Below are positions 44,226 through 52,159 of a DNA stretch of 64,000 nt, piece after piece. The position numbers and the translations under genes were made by a program. The notes under the pieces are model-generated. The model had not been told where the DNA came from, made no database searches, and was given only the letters and a program-made list of their open reading frames with translations. Numbering within the stretch: position 1 is the stretch's first letter; each line of letters starts with the position of its first letter. This DNA is from Streptomyces cyaneofuscatus (lineage in GTDB: Bacteria > Actinomycetota > Actinomycetes > Streptomycetales > Streptomycetaceae): NCBI RefSeq assembly GCF_000718135.1, contig NZ_JOEM01000004.1, forward strand, positions 62,001 through 126,000. Direction: 5' to 3'.

Positions 44226-44834
44226 ATGCAACCTGAAGTGCTCTCCGGTCTGATCGGTTTCGGCGGTGCCCTCGTGGGTGGTGCGGCGTCCTTCGGGGGC
44301 GTGTGGCTCACCCTGTCCCACCAGAGGAAGCTGGCCCGGGAGGCCCGCCTCGCGGAGATCGGCCAGGAAGCGGCGGACAGGGCACTGAACGAGCTGATCA
44401 CGCTCGGAGAGTTCCTGGAGTCCGTCAGGGGCGAAGTCGCCACGATGCGCACCGACGAGAGCGCGGAATACCTGGACACCGTGTTCGGTCACATGGAGAG
44501 GATCCAGAGGGCCGTGGCTCGCATCCCGGACCGGGAACTCCGCACGCACGTGCGGGATCTCCTGACCGTCATGCGGAAGTACAGGGCCGCCGGTGTACGG
44601 CACTTCTTCGCGGTGAGCTGGCTGTCGGAGCTGACGGACGAGCTGACCGAACTCCTGTCGGCCTACATCCGTTCCGACCCTCTCCCGTCCCTTTCCGAGC
44701 GGACAGAGTCGAAGCAGCAGCGGGCCATCCAGCACGAGTTGGCCCAGCGGCGACGCTTCGAGCTGATGCAGGACCCCGACCCCGTCAACATCGACCCGCG
44801 TGAGGAAAACGCCGACGACGGTCCGGCGTCGTGA
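44226..44834 (+). CDS. Membrane-anchored helical protein, family copy 3
   Basis: A 202-residue protein: an N-terminal TM helix (LSGLIGFGGALVGGAASFGGVWLTL), then a long charged helical domain including FLESVRGEVATMRTDESAEYLDTVFGHMERI, and LLSAYIRSDPLP, which resembles LLSAYMRGDPEL in copy 1. So copies 1 and 3 are true paralogues. No ribosome site; CATGAT upstream. Function unknown. Confidence 0.67.
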   Translation: MQPEVLSGLIGFGGALVGGAASFGGVWLTLSHQRKLAREARLAEIGQEAADRALNELITLGEFLESVRGEVATMRTDESAEYLDTVFGHMERIQRAVARIPDRELRTHVRDLLTVMRKYRAAGVRHFFAVSWLSELTDELTELLSAYIRSDPLPSLSERTESKQQRAIQHELAQRRRFELMQDPDPVNIDPREENADDGPAS

Positions 44835-44853
44835 CGCCCGTCAGTACCGACGC

Positions 44854-44882
44854 TTGCTTTCCGGAACAACGTTCCGCATAAT
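44854..44882 (+). promoter_or_regulatory. Promoter with operator in its spacer
   Basis: TTGCTT (44854-44859), 17 bases, CATAAT (44877-44882). The spacer contains a perfect dyad CGGAAC-AAC-GTTCCG (44862-44876). Good promoter spacing and a dyad at the centre suggest repression by a dimeric regulator, perhaps the HTH protein downstream. Confidence 0.58.
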
Positions 44883-44914
44883 CGCGATCAGCAGGACCAC
44901 TGCGTCCTCGTGCA

Positions 44915-44947
44915 GGCCCCGACTCCTCTTGAGGTACGGGGCCTTTT
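44915..44947 (+). terminator. Intrinsic terminator/attenuator in the leader of the HTH gene
   Basis: GGCCCCG (44915-44921) pairs with CGGGGCC (44937-44943), followed by TTTT (44944-44947). It lies ~60 bases after the presumed transcription start and before the ribosome site of the HTH gene, so it could make a ~60-base RNA or act as an attenuator. Confidence 0.6.
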
Positions 44948-44969
44948 CGCGTTCCCAGGGAGGCCGTCA

Positions 44970-45185
44970 GTGGAGGACGAGGTCTGGATGACGGTCAAGG
45001 AAGCGGCGCTCTTCACGGGCGTCAGCGTTCAGACGGTCTACTCCTGGATTCGCCGAGGCCACCTGGCGGTCACGGGGCTCGACCACCGGGGCCAGAAGGT
45101 CTTCCGTCACCTGGACGTGGCCAGGGCCGAACTTACAACCCGGATCAGGACCAAGCGCCTCGTCCAGGGCCCTCTAGTTCAGTGA
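44970..45185 (+). CDS. Helix-turn-helix DNA-binding protein (MerR/excisionase-like)
   Basis: A 71-residue protein: MTVKEAALFTGVSVQTVYSWIRRGHLAVTGLDHRGQKVFRHLDVARAE is a complete HTH_17-type wing-helix unit, the fold of phage excisionases and MerR. GTG 44970 has GGGAGG upstream, so it adds six residues before the ATG. Could be a regulator of late genes, an RDF accessory, or self-repressor via the dyad upstream. Its end overlaps the convergent TRADD-N gene by 12 bases. Confidence 0.8.
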   Translation: MEDEVWMTVKEAALFTGVSVQTVYSWIRRGHLAVTGLDHRGQKVFRHLDVARAELTTRIRTKRLVQGPLVQ

Positions 45186-45827
45186 AGTCGGCGACGGAAC
45201 AGCCGTTTCCGACCCGGTGGCCGCCGTCGCACCGTTGAGGCTGACACCGCTCAGGGCCGGAATCTCTGCCTGCGCGAACTTCAGAATGAGTGCAGCCTGA
45301 AGCTGAGCTTTGAGTGCCGGGTGCTGGACGTCGTCAAGGAGCGCAACGGCTTGCCGCGCATCACGCTCAGTCGCCATGTCCGCCCGGAGATTCCTGGTCT
45401 GGTCCGTCAGATGCTCCAGCGCTTTGTCGGCTCGACGATGAAAGAGCGTCGCTACTACGGACATCACGAGACCTGCCACGCCGGTGACGATCGCGGCGTA
45501 GAACTCGCCGGTAGATTCAGCCTTCCAGATCGCAAGGCCAACACCTCCCAGCAGCACAAGACCGCCTAGGACCGAGAAGCTGACACTGGTCACCTGATTG
45601 ATGCGCGCCTGCGAGAGCCCGTGTGCGTAGTACTTGCGCAGCATCTTCGTGAAGTCTTTTTCGAGCGTCCGTGTACGCGAGTCTCCGCTCGAAGGATCCG
45701 ACTCCGTCTCCGGCTCCATGTCCAGCTGATCGACCTCCTTCTTGATCGAACGGTCGACGAGCCACGACGAGATACCTGAAACGCCCATGGCGCTCACGGC
45801 GGCCAACAGGAGTTGAACGATCTGCAT
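45174..45827 (-). CDS. TRADD-N-associated-type membrane protein, candidate immunity cargo
   Basis: A 217-residue protein. An N-terminal hydrophobic helix (LLLAAVSAMGVSGISSWLV) is followed by the block LEKDFTKMLRKYYAHGLSQARI and two TM helices (SVSFSVLGGLVLLGGVGLAIW and AAIVTGVAGLVMSVVATLF), then a coiled region with RNLRADMATERDARQAVALLDDVQHPALKAQLQAALILKFA. This matches the layout of bacterial TRADD-N-associated membrane-domain proteins, a family linked to predicted immune systems. It is leftward, opposite to its neighbours, between the HTH gene and the terminase. Assignment rests on remembered motifs. Confidence 0.68.
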   Translation of the reverse strand: MQIVQLLLAAVSAMGVSGISSWLVDRSIKKEVDQLDMEPETESDPSSGDSRTRTLEKDFTKMLRKYYAHGLSQARINQVTSVSFSVLGGLVLLGGVGLAIWKAESTGEFYAAIVTGVAGLVMSVVATLFHRRADKALEHLTDQTRNLRADMATERDARQAVALLDDVQHPALKAQLQAALILKFAQAEIPALSGVSLNGATAATGSETAVPSPTSLN

Positions 45828-45924
45828 GGCGCTGATGCTGCCAGTGAAGCCGGGGCAACGTCAGCCGTTCTCGAATCCTGACCAGTCACCCGTCACCGCG
45901 CGTACGTGAGGGGGTGAGCCGGCC

Positions 45925-46443
45925 GTGGCCCGGACCTTCTCCGCAGAGGACGCAGAGACCCTGCGTCAGCTCCACGCCGACGGCGTCAGCCGTAACGGGA
46001 TCGCCCGTCAGATGGGCTGGTCCGTCGGCACCATCACGAACCACGCGCAGCACCTCGGCCTCTCCTTCGACCGCGAGGGCGTCAGGGCCGCCAGTGACGC
46101 CCGTCAGGTCGACCTGAAGGACAGGCGCCAGCGCATCCAGGAACAGCTTCTGGACCTCGCGGAGCGGACCATCGGCAGGGCCCAGAGCGCGTACACGCTG
46201 ACGGGCTTCAGTCACACCGGCGAGATCGTGGCGGAGATCCTCCGAGAGCCTCCGGCCAAGGAGACCAAGGACCTCACCCTGGCCGCCTCCAGCGCCCTCA
46301 CGAGCGCGCTGAAGCTCGCACAGGTCGACGCGGGAAGCGAGGGCCGTGAGAACGCCCGGGGGCTCTTGCAGACCTTGGGCGATGCCATGACGGCAGCCGC
46401 CCGGGACCTGGGGGTCAACGATGCCGACGAGTACGGCTCGTAG
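45925..46443 (+). CDS. terS: Terminase small subunit
   Basis: A 172-residue protein with an N-terminal HTH (FSAEDAETLRQLHADGVSRNGIARQMGWSVGTITNHAQHLGL) and a helical oligomerisation part (QEQLLDLAERTIGRAQSAY). It recognises the packaging site and stimulates the large terminase. GTG 45925 lies about ten bases after GAGGGGG. Overlaps terL by 23 bases. First gene of the late operon. Confidence 0.82.
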   Translation: MARTFSAEDAETLRQLHADGVSRNGIARQMGWSVGTITNHAQHLGLSFDREGVRAASDARQVDLKDRRQRIQEQLLDLAERTIGRAQSAYTLTGFSHTGEIVAEILREPPAKETKDLTLAASSALTSALKLAQVDAGSEGRENARGLLQTLGDAMTAAARDLGVNDADEYGS

Positions 46444-47706
46444 CACCGGATTCCTGCTGGAGCGCTTCTCCCCCAAGCAGATCCTGAGCATCACGTTCGC
46501 CAACCGGAGGATCAACCTCTGGGAGGGCGCGGTCTCCTCGGGGAAGACCATCGCCTCCCTGTGGGCCTGGCTGATGTTCGTGGAGCGCGCCTCCACCTCC
46601 GGCGAGCTGGTCATGATCGGTAAGACAAGGGACGCGGTGTACCGCAACGCCCTCCAGCCGCTCATGAACTACGAGATCTTCGAGGACCTCTCCCTCCAGG
46701 TCGACTACAACCCGGGAGCGCCCACCGCCCGAATCTTTGGACGCCTGGTGCACGTGATCGGTGCGAACGACGTCAAGAGCGAGAACAAGATCCGGGGAAT
46801 GACTTGCGTCGGCGCATACGTTGATGAGGCCACGCTCCTCCCCGAGACCTTCTGGGACATGCTCCGGACCCGCATGAGGGCCCCCGGAGCCCGCATCTTC
46901 GCCACGACGAACCCTGATGCCCCGACCCACTGGCTACGGGAGAAGTTCATCGACGACCCGGAAGTCCGGCGGTCGATGAAGGTCTTCTCCTTCGAGCTGG
47001 ACGACAACATCCACCTGACGGCGGACTACGTCGAAGAGACGAAGCGGATGTACTCCGGCCTGTTCTACAGGCGGTTCATCCTCGGCGAGTGGTGCGTGGC
47101 CGAGGGCGCGGTCTACAGCATGTTCGACCCGAACCGCCATGTCGTGGACATCGTCCCGGCGATCGAGCGGTGGATCACGCTGGGCGTCGACTACGGCACG
47201 GCAAATCCTCTGCATGCGGTCCTCGTGGGCCTGGGGACAGACGGCCGGCTCTACGTCACGAGCGAGTGGCGGTACGACGGCCGGGCATCGATGCACCAGC
47301 TCACGGACGCCGAATACTCCGAGCAGATCCGAGGATGGCTCTCCACGCTGAGGCCCCCGGGAGCTTTGACGACCGGTGTACATCCGGCGTTCGTCGTGGT
47401 GGACCCCAGCGCCGCGAGCTTCATCCAACAGCTCCACCGAGACCGGCTTACGCCTCACCCGGCCGACAACAGCGTCCTGGACGGCATCCGCACGGTCAGC
47501 TCCCTGCTGGCCACAGGACGGCTCCTGATCCACCGCTCGTGCACCGAACTGATCAAAGAGATCCAGAGCTACGCCTGGGACTCCAAGGCCGCCCTGCTGG
47601 CGAGGACAAGCCCCTCAAGCTCAACGACCACGGCGTGGACGCCCTGCGGTACGCGCTCCAGACCACCGAGTCCTTGTGGCGCTACCGGATCGAGGAGGTG
47701 GCCTGA
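46421..47706 (+). pseudogene. terL: Terminase large subunit with a -1 frameshift near the 3' end
   Basis: A phage packaging ATPase/nuclease. Walker A is GAVSSGKT (residues 36-43) and Walker B is GAYVDEA (131-137); LGVDYGTANP (~255) and VVVDPSA mark the RNase H-like nuclease. After SYAWDSKAAL (~47,596) the frame runs on into nonsense. The true tail, GEDKPLKLNDHGVDALRYAL to the TGA at 47704-47706, which carries the last acidic residue of the nuclease, lies in the -1 frame. No slippery heptamer is visible, so a one-base deletion or sequencing error is more likely than programmed shifting. The corrected stop overlaps the portal ATG (TGATG). Confidence 0.85.
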
Positions 47707-49292
47707 TGCCACTGCCGCAGAACAACATCGTCTGGCCGCCCACCGACCCGTGCGTGCAGACGGCCCTGGCCGACTGGGACGCCTGGTACTCCAGCGACCC
47801 CGACCGCCTCGAAGCCAGCTACACCGGCCGTGGCTACCGTGAAGCGATCGACCGACCGTCGCAGTACCGCGGCGGGGTCATGGGGAAGGTCGCCCGCTGG
47901 TTCTGGGGCAACCCCACTCCTGAGGGCGAGAAGCGCGACAAGCTCCACGTCCCCCTCGCCGGGGACATCGCCCGCACGTCCTCGGAGCTGCTCTTCGCCG
48001 AGCCCCCCAAGCTCCTCGCCGCCGAAGGCGCGAGCGATGCAACTCAGAGGGCCCTCGACAGCCTCATGGAGAACGGCCTTCAGCCCACGCTCCTGGAGGC
48101 CGGAGAGATCTGCGCCGCGCTCGGTGGCGCGTACCTCCGGGTCGTCTGGGACGACGACGCGTCCGACCGCCCTTGGATCGACACCGTGGCGGCCGACCGT
48201 GCCGTCCCCGAGTTCCGGTACGGCCGGCTCGTCGCCGTCACCTTCTGGACCGTTCTGGAGACCGAAGGCCGGAGCGACAACCGGGTGTTCCGGCACCTGG
48301 AACGCCACGAGAAGGGCCGGATCTATCACGGCTTGTACGAGGGCTCGGCGACGAGCCTCGGGGCCGTACGGCCGCTCGCTGACCATCCTCAGACCGCCCC
48401 GCTCGCCGCCGAGGTCGATGCGGAGGGCGGGCTCGACACGGGCGCCCCTGACCACCTCACCGCCGCGTATGTGCCTAACGTGCGCCCGGCGCGGGCCTGG
48501 AGGCACATCCCAAGCGCGGCGTACTGGGGGCAGAGCGACTTCCAGGGCATCGAGGGCCTCATGGACGCCCTCGACGAGACGTACAGCTCGTGGATGAGGG
48601 ATATCCAGAACGGCAAGGGCCGCATAGTCGTGCCGCAATCGATGCTGGAGTCCTTCGGTCCTGGTCAGGGCGCCTCCTGGAACGAGGAACGTCGCATATA
48701 CACCGGGCTGAACATGCTTGCGCATACCACCAGCCCGATCGAGGTCATCCAGTTCGAGATCCGGGTCGCCGAGCACCGCGACACGTGCCAGGCCCTGATG
48801 GAGCAGGCCGTACGACAGGCCGGATACTCCGCCGGCTCGTTCGGCGAGTCCGACGGGCAGCCCGTCACCGCGACCGAGGTGAAGGCCCGCAACAGACGCT
48901 CCCTGGGCACTGCGGGCCGGAAGGGCCTTTACTGGATGCCCGGCATCGCGGACATCAGCAATGCATACCTTGGGGTCCTGACCGGGTTCCGATTCCGCGT
49001 CTTCGGGCTCGACCTGGAGAAGCCCCAGGTGGAGCTTCAGGACGGCATCACCGAGGGCCCGACGGAGCTGGCCACCACCGCCGAGTTGCTGAACCGGGCA
49101 GAGGCGGCTTCCCGCGAGACGCTCGTGCGGATGCTCCACCCCGAATGGGACGACATCCGGGTGCGTCAGGAGGTCGACGCGATCCTTGACGAGGCCAGTC
49201 GCGGCGCCACTCCCGATCCGGCCCTCACCGGATCCGAAGAGGGCGCACCGAATGCTGGAAGCCCGCGCGAGCAGACCAGGGCCGCACGCTAG
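47706..49292 (+). CDS. Phage portal protein
   Basis: A 528-residue SPP1-type portal that forms the DNA entry channel. DWDAWYSSDPDRLEASYTGRG at the N-terminus, then WGNPTPEGEKRDKLHVPLAGDIARTSSELLFAEPP, and SAAYWGQSDFQGIEGLMDALDETYSSWMRDI in the middle, are typical. The C-terminal tail is disordered. ATG 47706 starts in TGATG overlap with terL. Confidence 0.9.
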   Translation: MPLPQNNIVWPPTDPCVQTALADWDAWYSSDPDRLEASYTGRGYREAIDRPSQYRGGVMGKVARWFWGNPTPEGEKRDKLHVPLAGDIARTSSELLFAEPPKLLAAEGASDATQRALDSLMENGLQPTLLEAGEICAALGGAYLRVVWDDDASDRPWIDTVAADRAVPEFRYGRLVAVTFWTVLETEGRSDNRVFRHLERHEKGRIYHGLYEGSATSLGAVRPLADHPQTAPLAAEVDAEGGLDTGAPDHLTAAYVPNVRPARAWRHIPSAAYWGQSDFQGIEGLMDALDETYSSWMRDIQNGKGRIVVPQSMLESFGPGQGASWNEERRIYTGLNMLAHTTSPIEVIQFEIRVAEHRDTCQALMEQAVRQAGYSAGSFGESDGQPVTATEVKARNRRSLGTAGRKGLYWMPGIADISNAYLGVLTGFRFRVFGLDLEKPQVELQDGITEGPTELATTAELLNRAEAASRETLVRMLHPEWDDIRVRQEVDAILDEASRGATPDPALTGSEEGAPNAGSPREQTRAAR

Positions 49293-49507
49293 GCATCGTC
49301 GGCCGTCTGCTGGGGCTCCAGGATCTTGTCGAGTGTTTCCTGAACAGCTCGAAGTGCAGAACCTCGGATGCTGGCAGCGAGCGCCTCCAGGTTGGAGTCC
49401 TCACCCGTGCTCCCGTAGTTCATCGCGTACTCGGCCTCCTGAGTGGCCCAGTCGCGAGCGCGGCGAATGCGCTCCAACAGTTCCTTCGCGTCGATCTCAT
49501 CAGCCAT
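49289..49507 (-). CDS. Leftward small gene inside the late operon (moron-like)
   Basis: A 72-residue acidic helical protein (MADEIDAKELLERIRRARDWATQEAEYAMNYG...). No named family. It runs opposite to the head genes and overlaps the portal stop by four bases. TAGGAT (49514-49519, minus strand) sits at -12 to -7 before the ATG with no ribosome site, so a leaderless own promoter is likely. This suits a moron expressed from the lysogen. Confidence 0.65.
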   Translation of the reverse strand: MADEIDAKELLERIRRARDWATQEAEYAMNYGSTGEDSNLEALAASIRGSALRAVQETLDKILEPQQTADDA

Positions 49508-49513
49508 GAATCG

Positions 49514-49519
49514 ATCCTA
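49514..49519 (-). promoter_or_regulatory. Putative -10 of leaderless moron promoter
   Basis: TAGGAT on the minus strand, six bases before the ATG at 49507: a perfect TANNNT at the leaderless distance. No clear -35. Confidence 0.5.
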
Positions 49520-49616
49520 TGTCTGCGCTTCGCCCATTGCTCGCCAATCGGACCATAACTACCTTCCGGCATCCGCCGCACGGCGACCGCCGGACAATCC
49601 CGCACGGGAGATCAAC

Positions 49617-50351
49617 ATGCAGGTCCCTTTCAAGCACCCGCTCGCGGCCCATGCGCCGGGAACAGTCCTCGGTCAGCGCCGTGACGGCTCGCCGATCTAC
49701 CCCATCGCGGGTGGCAGCGGCGAGGGCGAAGGCGGCTCCGGATCTGGCGAGAACAGCGCCGGTGAGGGCAATCAGGGCGGCACCGGGGATGGCGGTACGT
49801 CTGGCAGCAACTCCGGTCAGCAGAGCGGCACCGAAGGTCAGGGCGGCACTGGTTCGGGCACCGAGCCCGACTGGAAGACCGAGTCCGGCAAGTGGGAGAA
49901 GCGCGCCAAGGACAACAGCGACGCCGCCGACGAGCTGGCCGCGCTCAAGGCGTCCCAGATGAACGACCAGGAGAAGGCCGTCGCCGAAGCCGAGAAGCGG
50001 GGCCGCACGGCCGCCGCCATCGAGCACGGCAAGGAACTCGCCGCCGCCCGCTTCGAAGCCGTCGCTACTCGCGCCGGAGTCGACCTGGGTGAGGCAGCCG
50101 AACTGATCGACACCGCGAGGTTCGTCGACAAGGACGGCAAAGTCGACGCCGCCGCCATCACGGCCGCCGTGAAGAAGCTCACCAAGCTCGCCCCCAAGGG
50201 CGCCGGGCGCTCTGGAGGGGACATGGGCGGCGGAGGCGGCTCCGGCGACCAGGCGGCCTCTCTCGACAAGCAGATCGAGGACGCCACGAAGTCCCGGAAC
50301 TTCGCCGAAGTCGTCCGACTCAAGCGGCTCAAGTCCGCACAGACCACATGA
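49617..50351 (+). CDS. Phage scaffolding protein
   Basis: A 244-residue scaffold. N-terminal Gly/Ser/Glu low-complexity linker (~residues 28-80), then a charged helical block (WEKRAKDNSDAADELAALKASQMNDQEKAVAEAEKRG) and AGVDLGEAAELIDTARFVDKDGKVDAAAITAAV, typical of scaffolds next to SU10-type capsids. ATG 49617 has GGGAG upstream. Sits between portal and capsid as expected. Confidence 0.82.
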   Translation: MQVPFKHPLAAHAPGTVLGQRRDGSPIYPIAGGSGEGEGGSGSGENSAGEGNQGGTGDGGTSGSNSGQQSGTEGQGGTGSGTEPDWKTESGKWEKRAKDNSDAADELAALKASQMNDQEKAVAEAEKRGRTAAAIEHGKELAAARFEAVATRAGVDLGEAAELIDTARFVDKDGKVDAAAITAAVKKLTKLAPKGAGRSGGDMGGGGGSGDQAASLDKQIEDATKSRNFAEVVRLKRLKSAQTT

Positions 50352-50365
50352 TCTAAGGAGGCACC

Positions 50366-51565
50366 ATGGCCGGTATCACCGGAATGGGCACCACCTTCAA
50401 CCTGCCCAACTACGCGGGCGAACTCTTCGCGATCACACCCGACGACACCCCGCTGCTGTCGGCCATCGGCGGACTCACCGGCGGCGGTCAGACGACGTCG
50501 ACCGAGTTCGAGTGGTCCACGTACGACCTGCGCGACCCGGCGCAGCGCACCAAGGTGGAGGGCGCGACCGCGCCGACCGCCGAGGAGCGGGCACGCGGGA
50601 ACGTGCGGAACGTGTGCCAGATCCACCAGGAGAAGGTCAGCGTCTCGTACACCAAGCAGGCCGCCGTGGGACAGATGGCGACCCCGCAGTCCGCGCCCTT
50701 CAACGGCGTGAACGGGTCGAACGCGGTCACCAACGAGCTGGACTGGCAGACCACCCAGGCCCTCAAGTCGATCGCGTTGGACGTGAACTATTCGTTCATC
50801 AACGGGTCGTACGTCAACCCGACGACGAACGCGACCGCGCGGCAGACCCGCGGCCTGCTCCAGGCGATCACCACGAACCGGATCGCGAAGGGCACTTCGG
50901 TGACCGGCGCGACCTCGGCGACGGACACGATCACCTCGACCGGTCACGGTCTGGTCGACGGCAACAAGATCGTCTTCACGGCGGTCGGTGCGGCGACGAA
51001 CATCATCTCGGGCCGTACGTACTTCGTCGACCAGATCGACGCGAACACCTTCAAGGTGTCCACCACCAACGGTGGCAGCGCCCTCACGCTGGGCACCGCA
51101 ACGGGCATCGCCTTCACCAAGCCGTGGTCGACGCCCCTGTCCGGCGATCACGTCAACGACCTGCTCCAGCTCGCCTACGACAATGGCGGCATCAGCGAGC
51201 AGTTCACCGGCACCCTGCTGTGCGGCAGCATCCAGAAGCGCGCGATCACCAAGGCGCTGGCCTCGCAGTACGGCCAGTACCAGGAGACCAGCCGGAACGT
51301 CGGCGGCGTCAACGTCACCACTGTCGTGACGGACTTCGGCACCCTCAACGTGATGATGGACCGGCACATGCCGCAGGACACCATCGCGGCGCTGTCGCTG
51401 GAGCAGTTGACTCCGGTCTTCCTGAACATCCCCGGCAAGGGCGTGTTCTTCGACGAGCCGCTCGCCAAGACCGGCGCCTCCGACGAGCGCCAGCTCTACG
51501 GCGAGATCGGCTTGAAGTACGGGCTGGAGCGCGCCCACGCCGTCATGACGGGTCTGGTGATCTGA
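50366..51565 (+). CDS. Major capsid protein, SU10 type
   Basis: A 399-residue SU10-type (HK97-fold) capsid protein. FNLPNYAGELFAITPDDTPLLSAIGGLTGGG is the family N-terminus, and ERAHAVMTGLVI ends it. Residues ~174-252 form an extra beta-rich segment (TITSTGHGLVDGNKIVFTA, then RTYFVDQIDANTFKVSTTNGG) that reads as an inserted ubiquitin/Ig-like surface domain. AAGGAGG precedes ATG 50366. Confidence 0.9.
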   Translation: MAGITGMGTTFNLPNYAGELFAITPDDTPLLSAIGGLTGGGQTTSTEFEWSTYDLRDPAQRTKVEGATAPTAEERARGNVRNVCQIHQEKVSVSYTKQAAVGQMATPQSAPFNGVNGSNAVTNELDWQTTQALKSIALDVNYSFINGSYVNPTTNATARQTRGLLQAITTNRIAKGTSVTGATSATDTITSTGHGLVDGNKIVFTAVGAATNIISGRTYFVDQIDANTFKVSTTNGGSALTLGTATGIAFTKPWSTPLSGDHVNDLLQLAYDNGGISEQFTGTLLCGSIQKRAITKALASQYGQYQETSRNVGGVNVTTVVTDFGTLNVMMDRHMPQDTIAALSLEQLTPVFLNIPGKGVFFDEPLAKTGASDERQLYGEIGLKYGLERAHAVMTGLVI

Positions 51566-51566
51566 C

Positions 51567-51749
51567 GTGGCGATCTACCAGCGCGGAGCAGGCTCTCACG
51601 TGGCCGAGCGAGTCCAGCCGGAGCCGGGCAGTCCCGAGGAGAAGCACCTGGAGACACTGGTCGAGCAGGGTGCTGACGGTTGGCACCGCATCGACCACAC
51701 CGAGCCCGTCCCTACTGAGCCGGCCAAGGCCACGCCCAAGAAGCAGTAG
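51567..51749 (+). CDS. Small phage protein after capsid
   Basis: A 60-residue protein (MAIYQRGAGSHVAERVQPEPG...) with a Pro/Lys-rich C-terminus. No named family; small proteins occupy this position in many actinophages. GTG 51567 follows the capsid stop by one base. Confidence 0.65.
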   Translation: MAIYQRGAGSHVAERVQPEPGSPEEKHLETLVEQGADGWHRIDHTEPVPTEPAKATPKKQ

Positions 51750-51757
51750 GAGGGGCC

Positions 51758-52150
51758 ATGGCGTACGTGACGGAGGAGGAGTTCGCCGCGTTCCTGGACC
51801 CCGAGCCTCTGCCCGCCAACGCCCGTCGTCTGCTGGACACCGCTTCCGATCAGATCGACGAGCTGCTGGTGGGTGTGGTGTACGACACGGACGAGGACGG
51901 CGACCCCGTGGGGCTCATGCTCAGCAGGGTCTTCGCTAAGGCCGTGATCTACCAAGCGCAGTACCTCAAGGAGACGGGAGACGAGACGGGGGCCAACGCC
52001 AACGTCTCGTCCATGTCTCAGGGCGGCCTGAGCATCGCGCGTGCTCTGCACGGCTCCTCGGGACCCGGCAGGACCCCGAGGTACTCGGAGAACGCCATCG
52101 GCGTGCTGAGGACCGGAGGGCTCCTCTCCATCTATCCCCGTACACGCTGA
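51758..52150 (+). CDS. Head-tail connector (adaptor) protein
   Basis: A 130-residue, mostly helical protein (VTEEEFAAFLDPEPLPANARRLLDTASDQIDELL, then VFAKAVIYQAQYLKETGD), matching gp6/gp15-type connector proteins by size, order and helix pattern. It binds the portal and extends the channel. ATG 51758 has AGGAGG upstream. Confidence 0.75.
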   Translation: MAYVTEEEFAAFLDPEPLPANARRLLDTASDQIDELLVGVVYDTDEDGDPVGLMLSRVFAKAVIYQAQYLKETGDETGANANVSSMSQGGLSIARALHGSSGPGRTPRYSENAIGVLRTGGLLSIYPRTR

Positions 52151-52159
52151 GGGGGCGCC

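Noticed and set aside
29251..45200. tRNA genes or a phage replication module
   Set aside because: I saw no cloverleaf-like sequence and no polymerase, primase or helicase motifs in the early region; they may lie beyond the right edge.
47585..47605. Programmed -1 frameshift in terL
   Set aside because: No X-XXY-YYZ heptamer at the junction (GCC CTG CTG GCG), and terL is not known to use one; an indel is simpler.
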